From Bacteroidaceae bacterium (GTDB lineage: Bacteria > Bacteroidota > Bacteroidia > Bacteroidales > Bacteroidaceae): DNA of 5,433 nucleotides. A program made the translations under genes and the position numbers. Below are positions 1-5,433 of this stretch, piece by piece. The DNA lies in contig JAFYWE010000026.1 in the NCBI GenBank assembly GCA_017558165.1, positions 1-5,433 on the forward strand. The letters are read 5' to 3'. Positions within the stretch are counted from its first letter, which is position 1. The number at the start of each line of letters is the position of its first letter. Below the pieces are notes generated by a model. That model searched no databases. It was not told the origin of the DNA and worked only from the letters and a program-made list of their open reading frames with translations.

Positions 1-348
1 GGCCGAATCGGGCACGCCGTAATGCATTGAATAGTCGCCCTTGTATGCATACAGGAAAGAATATTCATTCGGAGCTGCAACCTCAATACATTTGTTTATA
101 TACTTTATTGCAGCCACCTGGTCTTTGTTGACCGCATCCTCTATCAGAGACATCGCAAAAAGAGCATTACAACGTACTCTCCAAGTTGCGCTGGTATCAA
201 CACTTATTTGTGCATATATCTTGAATGCATCCTCATATTCTCCACTCTTGTGTAATGAAATTGCTTCTGCGTATTTTTCGTCAACAGTATGATTGCAGCA
301 AGATATAATCGTCACAAGAACTAATAATAAAGACAGAAGTTTCTTCAT
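1..348 (-). CDS. Putative TPR/Sel1-like lipoprotein, 5' part only (C-terminus outside window)
   Basis: The reading frame runs open for 116 codons from the ATG at 346-348 to the window edge, so only the N-terminal part is present. Residues 1-16 are a lipoprotein signal peptide: MKK, a leucine-rich core, then the lipobox TIISC with Cys17 as the expected lipidated residue, followed by a second Cys. The mature part begins NHTVDEKYAEAISLHKSGEY. Its spacing of aromatic and small residues (KYAEAI, GEYEDAFKIYAQI, AAIKYINKCIEVA, YAYKGDY) resembles TPR or Sel1-type paired helices, which usually serve as protein-binding scaffolds. By family logic it sits on a membrane facing the periplasm or cell surface; partner and function are unknown. 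The start is supported by the lipobox distance and by a well-placed promoter 18-47 bp upstream. No Shine-Dalgarno sequence precedes it, as is normal in Bacteroidota. That this is a real lipoprotein gene is fairly sure; the repeat assignment is less so because the sequence is cut. Confidence 0.8.
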   Translation of the reverse strand, partial: MKKLLSLLLVLVTIISCCNHTVDEKYAEAISLHKSGEYEDAFKIYAQISVDTSATWRVRCNALFAMSLIEDAVNKDQVAAIKYINKCIEVAAPNEYSFLYAYKGDYSMHYGVPDSA

Positions 349-365
349 AAATATGTTTTTGGGGA

Positions 366-395
366 CAAATATAGAACAAAGAAACATTACTGCAA
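366..395 (-). promoter_or_regulatory. Bacteroidetes-type promoter of the lipoprotein gene
   Basis: Read on the minus strand, TATATTTG (366-373) is a full match to the Bacteroidetes -7 consensus TAnnTTTG. A TTG (393-395), the core of the -33 element, lies exactly 19 bp further upstream, within the known 19-21 bp spacing. Transcription would start around 357-360, leaving a leader of only about 10 nt before the ATG at 348. This is a sequence match to an established consensus of the Bacteroides primary sigma factor; no start site has been mapped. Confidence 0.75.
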
Positions 396-489
396 GGTTA
401 AAAACAGGACAAAATCGTGACAGATGTGTGACATCAAATACCTGATTATCGACAGCAAACGCAAATTCCCGTTGTTGCATTTTATAGGA

Positions 490-579
490 AGGATAAAAGG
501 GTAAAAGCCATATATCTCAAGTGGGGTTCTATAGTCATTGGCAGATTATAGCACCCCACTTGCAGCGACAGGATAAAAG
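490..579. repeat. 16-bp inverted repeat inside a pair of 10-bp direct repeats
   Basis: The arms CAAGTGGGGTTCTATA (518-533) and TATAGCACCCCACTTG (547-562) are complementary at 15 of 16 positions, with one T/C mismatch and a 13-nt loop. The direct repeat AGGATAAAAG occurs at 490-499 and again at 570-579, so the palindrome lies between two identical copies 80 bp apart. There is no T-tract after the hairpin on either strand, so it does not look like an intrinsic terminator. A small non-autonomous insertion (MITE- or REP-like) with a target duplication is possible, but the inverted arms do not reach the direct repeats, and the direct repeat is purine-rich and could be chance. Confidence 0.7.
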
Positions 580-596
580 TTTCTTTGTGGAAACTT
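577..596. repeat. Small perfect hairpin, 7-bp stem
   Basis: AAGTTTC (577-583) pairs perfectly with GAAACTT (590-596) around a 6-nt loop. It lies 14 bp to the right of the larger inverted repeat and overlaps the second copy of the AGGATAAAAG direct repeat. No T-run follows, so a terminator role is unlikely. Function unknown. Confidence 0.4.
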
Positions 597-692
597 CTCT
601 ACGCCGATATACAGCGTATCAAACGTATCTGTTCCGTCCGTGCAGTGTTCGAGCAAGTTCTCTTCCGTCTCTTCCAACTTCTCACCGCCTTT

Positions 693-768
693 AACAACAC
701 TCGCTGAACGTGACCCGCACGGTACGACTACGCCGTGCTACGTGCGACCTTTCACTGCTCGTATTGTT
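693..768. repeat. Long imperfect hairpin, about 76 nt
   Basis: The two halves fold onto each other along most of their length. The base AACAA (693-697) pairs with TTGTT (764-768); AC at 699-700 pairs with GT at 761-762; GC at 703-704 pairs with GC at 757-758; TGAA (705-708) pairs with TTCA (751-754). The tip GCACGG (717-722) pairs with CCGTGC (733-738) around a 10-nt loop, and CGCACG (716-721) with CGTGCG (741-746) is an alternative tip. This much matching is hard to explain by chance. It could be a structured RNA, a mobile-element end, or a degenerate repeat. No poly-T follows on the plus strand. Confidence 0.5.
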
Positions 769-1225
769 GAAAATTAGAGTTACAATAGTATCAGTAATCT
801 TTGTCTTTGCGGAAGCCATTGCCGAACTCTTTAAAAGGCAATAATTTGTAAGCCGATGTGTGAACTGAATATGTCATAACTGTATGCTTTTAATTGATGA
901 TTAATGTTTATGCACTGCGCTTTCGCTATCGAGATTTTTTATGTGCATACAAGGGCAACACGGTAAGGATATAGCCTCACAAGGATTATAGGAAAAATTT
1001 ACCCGACGGGCAGACAGAAATTGTTTGGTAAAGCGACAAAAAAAGAGCGACAAAGAATTTTCAATTATTCCTTATCACTCTGCCTGTCCTTGTGAATATC
1101 CGTGTGGTGCTACCTTCGCACCGAAAAAAGCCGTAGCAGGAAGTATTGCAGTGCTGTTATCACCAATGCCCCAAAAGCAAGCAGTGGCACATTGCACATC
1201 GGCTGTTATTGACTGAAGAGGGCGG

Positions 1226-1267
1226 TATAAAAACAAGAAGCCCCTACAACGCAATGTTGCAGGGGCT
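1226..1267 (-). terminator. Intrinsic terminator of the large minus-strand gene
   Basis: GCCCCT (1240-1245) pairs with AGGGGC (1261-1266) and CAAC (1247-1250) with GTTG (1256-1259), giving a 10-bp stem with one A/C mismatch and a 5-nt loop; A1239 and T1267 can add a pair. On the minus strand the hairpin is followed by CTTCTTGTTTTTATA, a U-rich tail in the transcript. The plus side lacks such a tail, so it works in the minus direction only. It lies about 120 bp beyond the stop codon of the MG2/Sel1 gene, the obvious gene for it to serve. Confidence 0.8.
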
Positions 1268-1300
1268 CTGAACTCAATATGTAATATCACAACGCTTTCA

Positions 1301-1316
1301 ATGCTTTCAAAAGCAT
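1301..1316. repeat. Short hairpin in the 3' untranslated region
   Basis: ATGCTT (1301-1306) pairs with AAGCAT (1311-1316) across the 4-nt loop TCAA. It lies between the stop codon of the large gene and its terminator. The 8-mer GCTTTCAA is also repeated here, at 1294-1301 and 1303-1310. It has no T-tail; it may just be part of a structured 3' end. Otherwise nothing is seen between 1268 and 1389. Confidence 0.3.
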
Positions 1317-1389
1317 CAAGGTTACGAGGGTTAACAATAGTAATCTTAGGGGGCACTGCAAGGTATAATAATATACATCGGAAACTCCG

Positions 1390-4300
1390 CTATAAATCTT
1401 CGAGTATTTTCTTTGCCTCCTCATTGCCTGCGGCAGCAGCTTCACGGTAGAGGTCCTTTGCAAGGCTCTTGTCGCGACTCACGCCTTTTCCGTTGTAATA
1501 GCAATCGGCCACACGCTTGGTTCCGCGGTGGTCGCCAAGCAGGTGAAGCTCCTTGGCATACTTATATGCCTCCTTGTGGTTGCCTGCCTGCTGCTCCAGC
1601 TCATACATGAACAGCAGTGCGATGTCGAGTTTCGCATCAGCCGCCGCCTTCATATAAGCGCTTCCGTCTTCTCCTCTCGCCTGCAACAGCTGTCCATATT
1701 CAAGCTGTGCCTGTGGGTACTGCTGCCCGGCAGCCTTCAGCAGCAGCGCTTCAGCTGTTGCGCTGTCCTGTGCGACCATGGTGCCGTTCAGGTAGCGGTG
1801 AGCCATCTCTACAAGTGCGCGCGGTTCATCAAGTTCAGCCGCCTTTGCGTAGTATTCATGTGCCAGGGCAATGTCCTGCTCTGTTCCCTGCCCGTTATCA
1901 AGCATCACAGCAAGATCGTACATAGCTCTTGTCTCGCCACGGCCCGCGGCCTCACCGAAGAACTTGCATGCCTGTACGTCGTTCTGTGCGAGTCCCGTTC
2001 CGTTCAGGTAACACAGGCCGATGTAGTAGATAGATGGCGCGTACCTGTACTGTACAAGCTCGGCAAACATTGTGATAGACTCCTTGTAGCGCTTCTGGTT
2101 GTAGTAGATGAGTGCCTTCTCATGGTGGTAGGCACATGCAGCCAATGTGGCTGAGTCCATTGGTGCCTCCTCCGCCTGTTGCTTTGCGCTTTCAACCTTC
2201 TTCTGCTGTCTTGTCCTCTCGGCATATCTTGTACGTGTTACCTCGTCATTGCTGAAGATGATGTCATTGTCACGTCCGGCAACATCGACTATGATGCTGT
2301 TGCAGTAGCTGCTGTTGTAGAACTCGATGACGGCCTCACCGTTCTCAATCTTTACTTCGGGTACCCATTGCAGTGTTCGTCGGTAGTCCATCTCCTGCGG
2401 CCTCATGCTGCCGTAGTCAGGCGAGTAGAACTTCTTGCCCTCGTTGTATCCCTGTACCGAAGTGTAGCGAATGGTGCTGCCCGGTGCTGCGAGTTCGGGA
2501 ACCACTCCTTGGGCGTGCTCTTCCTCGGTGTAAGGTATAAGACACGCAACGTAGTTGGGGTTCATCGGATAGTTAATGTCTATATTCTGCTCGTTGTTGA
2601 CACGGCTAATAAATGTACTTACATCGGGACAATCATCAAAGCCGTTACCGTCATATAGGTAACTCTGTGACAGGAATCCACGGTAGAACTTCTGTATGGG
2701 GACTTTATTGTCAAGCATGCCTGCGAGTGGTTGCCAATGTGTAGCCCTGTTCTCAAACTGCGAACGTGTGTTCCCATCGCTGCGTATGACGAACTCCTTA
2801 AAGTTTGTCATCTTGTCAGCATCGGGCAGTCCGTGCAGGTACTCCTTGTCGGGTACAGGTGTTTTCTCAGAGCTGTACTCCCCGAGTACCACCATTAGCT
2901 GTACCCAGTATGCCCAGTTGTAGTTGTGGCGGCGCATAGCACTGAGTACAACGTCATTGGCTGTGAGGGTGTAGTCGTATTTATGGTTCACAGGTATGTC
3001 TATAGCCTCCTTGCAATATCGTATATTGCCAACATAGCGTTCAAGAGTAAAGTACTTAGAATGTTTCACTAATGAAACGACTTCTCCATCCTCATCATTA
3101 CCCATACAATAAAATTTATGGAGCTTTGATATGATTTCATTTAATTCCTCGAGTTCTCTTCTGTACAAATCTCCAGTCTTTTCATCTAAAATGAAATGGG
3201 TGTCATTGCTTATGAGATTCTCGCTCCTTAAAACGAGATATTTTTCCTTTGGACTCATATCACTGTTTACAATATCACTCATTACCGCCCTGTACCTGGT
3301 ACTTTCCCCCTTCGCGTCGTAAAACACATCATCCTCATATGTGTTGAACATATTCAGGTATGTCACATCCTGCGCATACTCCCACTCATCAAGGTAGTTG
3401 AATCGCATCTCGCTGTGTGGCGGACGGCTGTTGATCTCATCCCTCTTCTTTGCAACGACCTCTACCGATGACAGCATGTACTCGAATGGGCTGAGCTCGA
3501 CAATGCTGTCGCTCTCGCTCTTGCTCATGGGCTTGCCAAGATGGTTCTCCCAATAGTCATATAGCCTGAACCCTGGCGAGTAGTAGCGGTCAAGTGCGAA
3601 CTGGTATGCAATGTTACCTGTCTGTCTCATTGCCGTAAGCGGTTTGAGCGATGCTACGCGTGTACCGTAGAAGTCATCGGTCATTAGGAGAAAGGAACCT
3701 GTACTGTCGGTACGGAACGATGTTGTCTGCACCTTGTTCCCGTCTGTCGCAAAGTCGAACCTTGTCAGCGTGTTCTTCTGCGGAACAAGTATTGCCTTAC
3801 CATAATTGCCTATTTTCTTGTTCTTTGTCTTGAGGAAGAATTTTCCCTTGATGGTTATTCCACGCTCAATGGGCTGAATGTCGTTGATGGCAGTGCGTGT
3901 GAGCTTGCTCCAGTCGTATGATGTCCAGCCGTGAGTGAGCATGATAAGGTCGAGTTGCTTGTGGCGGTCTGCATTGTCAGGGTCGAAATACTGTGCAGCA
4001 TCTGGAATGTAGCCCTTGAGCTCCGAACCCAACAGCATGTAAGTATAGAGATTGTGGCTGTACGATGTAGTCTGCTTGCCAATAGCATCGCTCACAGTAA
4101 GTGAGAGGTCGCTCTCTTCGGTTATTGGCTTGCCGTCATCCCGGCTTACCCTTACCGTTATCTTCTCATGAGGCTTGAGCGTAGCATTGTTCGGATGCAA
4201 GCCGTTGGCTGTCACGTTGAGCCTTACAGTCCTGTTGTCGCTTGCCTGCAATGTCTCATGGGTAACGAAGAAATGGCGTTCGGCAAGTGGCGTGATGCTG

Positions 4301-5322
4301 TCTTTGAATATTGTCGCGCGAATCACTCCCTCGCGAAGGCTGTCCTTTGCAAAAGTGAAGCTGTTGTTGCCCGTAGCGGTATCAAACTTTCTGTAGTAGC
4401 CCATTGTACCGCGATGTAGCAACACGAAACCCAGTTCTTTGGCATCGCTGAAATTGTTGCGTATATTCACTGTGATGTTCTTGCCGTCATCTTTCACATT
4501 CATGACAATACCCTCTTCCTCGGACTTTGGAAGATCGAACCTGTGCTTCTTCTGTTTGCCCTTGCTGTTGGTCATTGTTACCTCGGCACGGTATTTTGCC
4601 TTCTCTTTGGGCGTGAATACGAAAGAACCTTTTCCCATATGCTCTGGTGTTGTCTCAAGCAGCAGGGCATCGTTCTCATAGACTCTTATCTTCTCTTCGC
4701 TGAACAGGCCGTTCTCTCCTCGCAGTTCGTATGCCACGCGGCCCTCAATGCCAGTGACAAGGTTACCGCCCTCAGGGAAGAACTCAAGTGTAGCCTCGGG
4801 CAACTCGGCGCTTATCCATTTGCCGTTGTTGCTGAAGCCCCTACGGCGGTCGAGCATGTTCTTGAAATCCCAATTGTCGGCATTGACCTTGTCGAACACA
4901 GGGAACACACGGCTGAAGACTGCACTCTTGTCCCAGTTGAGCATGTAGCGGGTGTAGGCGCGTATCTCGTAGTAGCCCGAGAGCAAAAGTGGTTTCAACT
5001 CAAACTCGCCATGGCAGCTGCCCTCATCGTTCAACTTGTACTTCTTGGTCTCCACGACATACCCTTCAGGTGCTACAAGTTCCACGTACAGCACCTTGCT
5101 CAGGGTGCTTGGGCGGTTGTCGGTACCGAATGAGACGTACGCCTTGAACCACATTGTCTCGCCAAGGTAGTAGGCCGTGTTGTCAAAATGCAGGAATACA
5201 CGTTCCTGTTGCATCACCTGACCCACCTGCATGGCACGGTAGGCGATGCTGTCAAGAAAGTTCTGTGCGCTGGATGAGACTGCGCAGAACAACACAACCA
5301 AGAGTGTTGCAACGAATTTCAT
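1390..5322 (-). CDS. Large secreted MG2-domain protein with C-terminal TPR/Sel1 repeats
   Basis: The 1310-residue product starts with a type I signal peptide (MKFVATLLVVLFCAVSSSA, likely cut before QN), so it is exported; there is no lipobox and no later membrane segment. Residues about 38-143 form an MG2-type macroglobulin domain (QERVFLHFDNTAYYLGETMW, then SGYYEIRAYT). Beta-rich segments follow to about 600, including LTHGWTSYDW (462-471), which resembles a landmark of this Bacteroidota family. SSVEVVAKKRDE (618-629) resembles a TonB-plug start. GYNEGKKFYSPDY (958-970) and the RRTLQW...EFYNSSY region (981-1006) match the family's usual terminal beta domain. A charged linker (about 1036-1055) leads to a TPR-like pair (about 1064-1094) and Sel1-like units at about 1095-1130, 1131-1166, 1167-1202 and 1266-1301, with degenerate ones between. 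No CxEQ thioester motif is visible, so a trapping alpha-2-macroglobulin is unlikely. Its role is unknown; envelope scaffolding or binding is an inference. The start is fixed by the signal peptide; no Shine-Dalgarno is present. Confidence 0.9.
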   Translation of the reverse strand: MKFVATLLVVLFCAVSSSAQNFLDSIAYRAMQVGQVMQQERVFLHFDNTAYYLGETMWFKAYVSFGTDNRPSTLSKVLYVELVAPEGYVVETKKYKLNDEGSCHGEFELKPLLLSGYYEIRAYTRYMLNWDKSAVFSRVFPVFDKVNADNWDFKNMLDRRRGFSNNGKWISAELPEATLEFFPEGGNLVTGIEGRVAYELRGENGLFSEEKIRVYENDALLLETTPEHMGKGSFVFTPKEKAKYRAEVTMTNSKGKQKKHRFDLPKSEEEGIVMNVKDDGKNITVNIRNNFSDAKELGFVLLHRGTMGYYRKFDTATGNNSFTFAKDSLREGVIRATIFKDSITPLAERHFFVTHETLQASDNRTVRLNVTANGLHPNNATLKPHEKITVRVSRDDGKPITEESDLSLTVSDAIGKQTTSYSHNLYTYMLLGSELKGYIPDAAQYFDPDNADRHKQLDLIMLTHGWTSYDWSKLTRTAINDIQPIERGITIKGKFFLKTKNKKIGNYGKAILVPQKNTLTRFDFATDGNKVQTTSFRTDSTGSFLLMTDDFYGTRVASLKPLTAMRQTGNIAYQFALDRYYSPGFRLYDYWENHLGKPMSKSESDSIVELSPFEYMLSSVEVVAKKRDEINSRPPHSEMRFNYLDEWEYAQDVTYLNMFNTYEDDVFYDAKGESTRYRAVMSDIVNSDMSPKEKYLVLRSENLISNDTHFILDEKTGDLYRRELEELNEIISKLHKFYCMGNDEDGEVVSLVKHSKYFTLERYVGNIRYCKEAIDIPVNHKYDYTLTANDVVLSAMRRHNYNWAYWVQLMVVLGEYSSEKTPVPDKEYLHGLPDADKMTNFKEFVIRSDGNTRSQFENRATHWQPLAGMLDNKVPIQKFYRGFLSQSYLYDGNGFDDCPDVSTFISRVNNEQNIDINYPMNPNYVACLIPYTEEEHAQGVVPELAAPGSTIRYTSVQGYNEGKKFYSPDYGSMRPQEMDYRRTLQWVPEVKIENGEAVIEFYNSSYCNSIIVDVAGRDNDIIFSNDEVTRTRYAERTRQQKKVESAKQQAEEAPMDSATLAACAYHHEKALIYYNQKRYKESITMFAELVQYRYAPSIYYIGLCYLNGTGLAQNDVQACKFFGEAAGRGETRAMYDLAVMLDNGQGTEQDIALAHEYYAKAAELDEPRALVEMAHRYLNGTMVAQDSATAEALLLKAAGQQYPQAQLEYGQLLQARGEDGSAYMKAAADAKLDIALLFMYELEQQAGNHKEAYKYAKELHLLGDHRGTKRVADCYYNGKGVSRDKSLAKDLYREAAAAGNEEAKKILEDL
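2158..2217 (-). other. Charged linker joining the MG2 part to the Sel1 part
   Basis: This encodes residues about 1036-1055 of the large protein, beginning RTRQQKKVESAKQQAEEAP. The composition is nearly all charged or polar with Lys, Arg, Glu and Gln, typical of a flexible or single-helix linker. It separates the end of the beta-rich family core from the helical repeat block and marks the probable fusion point. Confidence 0.6.
3001..3300 (-). other. AT-rich segment inside the large gene
   Basis: By hand count this 300-bp stretch is about 36% G+C (the 180 bp at 3061-3240 about 34%). The adjoining 60-bp blocks are about 47%, and a sample block at 4741-4800 is about 58%. It encodes residues about 675-774, including PKEKYLVLRSENL and ILDEKTGDLYRRELEEL, just after the TonB-plug-like patch. 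The reading frame is intact. It may be an inserted or recently exchanged segment, or a region under different constraint. Confidence 0.4.
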
Positions 5323-5398
5323 TGATTCAAGTCTGGCAAATTAAGAATCAGGATATAATCAGAAGCCATACCCCAGATATATTGGAGCCTTTTCGTCA

Positions 5399-5416
5399 TT
5401 ACCTGTAAAAAGGTAA
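5399..5416. repeat. Perfect 6-bp hairpin upstream of the large gene
   Basis: TTACCT (5399-5404) pairs perfectly with AGGTAA (5411-5416) around a 6-nt loop. It lies about 77 bp upstream of the ATG of the large gene. It could be a leader hairpin, an operator for a dimeric regulator, or the end of a terminator belonging to a gene beyond the window; the stem is too short to decide. Confidence 0.35.
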
Positions 5417-5423
5417 CTGTTTG

Positions 5424-5431
5424 CAAGTATA
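5424..5431 (-). promoter_or_regulatory. Possible -7 element of the large gene (weak)
   Basis: On the minus strand this reads TATACTTG, 7 of 8 matches to TAnnTTTG. The matching -33 element would fall outside the window, so it cannot be checked. Other near matches are TATATCTG and TTAATTTG closer to the start codon, neither with a TTG at the right distance. If this one is used, the leader would be about 95 nt and would contain the 5399-5416 hairpin. Confidence 0.25.
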
Positions 5432-5433
5432 AA

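Larger units (their letters stand above)
396..1225. other. Long gene-free spacer with several hairpins and short broken ORFs
   Basis: No convincing protein gene was found on either strand in this stretch of about 830 bp. The longest frames are short, start on weak codons or at stops, and lack recognisable domains. The spacer does carry organised structure: a strong inverted repeat flanked by direct repeats (490-579), a small perfect hairpin (577-596), a long imperfect hairpin (693-768), a distant 7-bp inverted repeat (TATGCAC at 909-915 and GTGCATA at 943-949), and a 9-bp direct repeat AGCGACAAA at 1032-1040 and 1046-1054. Together these suggest a relic of a mobile or dispersed repeat element, or a structured RNA. 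It does not match any tRNA, rRNA or riboswitch that I recognise. Confidence 0.6.

Noticed and set aside
41..292. 83-codon plus-strand frame opposite the lipoprotein gene
   Set aside because: The minus-strand frame has a lipobox, a consensus promoter and a repeat-like body, whereas this one has none of these.
716..768. Resemblance of GAAAGGTCGCACGTAG (minus strand) to group II intron domain V
   Set aside because: The partner strand needed for the domain V stem (a GCGA just before the loop) is absent, and there is no intron-encoded reverse transcriptase nearby.
1032..1054. Direct repeat AGCGACAAA twice, 14 bp apart, considered as CRISPR-like or an iteron
   Set aside because: There are only two copies, in an A-rich stretch, with no third unit and no associated replication or cas gene.
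1025..1216. 63-codon plus-strand frame with a cysteine-rich CPCEYPCG patch
   Set aside because: It starts on TTG with no promoter match, has no recognisable domain, and faces a minus-strand frame of similar length. There is no evidence that it is translated.
1075..1356. 93-codon minus-strand frame downstream of the large gene
   Set aside because: It runs straight through the intrinsic terminator hairpin at 1240-1266 and has no plausible domain, so it is most likely a chance frame in the 3' region.
1528..2154. 208-codon plus-strand frame opposite the Sel1 region
   Set aside because: It is antisense to a clearly coding repeat region. Its cysteine- and valine-rich composition is a typical shadow of the opposite strand's codon bias.
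4543..5133. 196-codon plus-strand frame opposite the N-terminal part of the large gene
   Set aside because: It is antisense to the MG2-domain coding region, lacks start signals and domains, and is explained as a shadow frame.
1390..5322. Possibility that the large protein is a protease-trapping alpha-2-macroglobulin
   Set aside because: No CxEQ thioester motif is seen, and the C-terminal thioester and receptor-binding domains are replaced by Sel1 repeats.

Overview
The window looks like a piece of a Bacteroidota chromosome, most likely order Bacteroidales (Prevotella/Bacteroides-like). Three things point there: the large protein belongs to an MG2-containing envelope family typical of that phylum; one gene has a near-perfect Bacteroidetes-type promoter (TTG, 19 bp, TAnnTTTG) instead of a -35/-10 pair; and neither gene start has a Shine-Dalgarno sequence. 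The genus is not settled by the sequence.

Only two genes can be supported, both on the minus strand. At the left edge (1-348) is the N-terminal part of a lipoprotein with a TPR/Sel1-like helical body, cut by the window end, with its promoter just upstream (366-395). At the right (1390-5322) is one very large gene for a 1310-residue secreted protein. Its N-terminus is an MG2 (macroglobulin-like) domain. More beta-rich domains, a TonB-plug-like patch and the family's usual terminal beta domain follow. The C-terminus, unusually, is a charged linker plus a block of TPR/Sel1 repeats. Its mRNA probably ends at a strong intrinsic terminator at 1226-1267. About 110 bp of upstream leader (5323-5433) holds a small perfect hairpin and only weak promoter matches.

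Between the two genes lie about 830 bp (396-1225) without a convincing gene. This stretch is not featureless. It contains a strong 16-bp inverted repeat between two 10-bp direct repeats, a second perfect hairpin, a long imperfect hairpin of about 76 nt, and several short broken ORFs. A decayed mobile element or a dispersed non-coding repeat would fit, but the sequence alone does not prove either.

The two proteins share a theme: both are exported and both carry TPR/Sel1-type helical repeats. The long spacer, the separate promoter and the terminator argue against a single operon. No phage, CRISPR, tRNA, rRNA, restriction or defence gene was seen. The most unusual item is the MG2-to-Sel1 fusion; no clearly new multi-gene system is visible.
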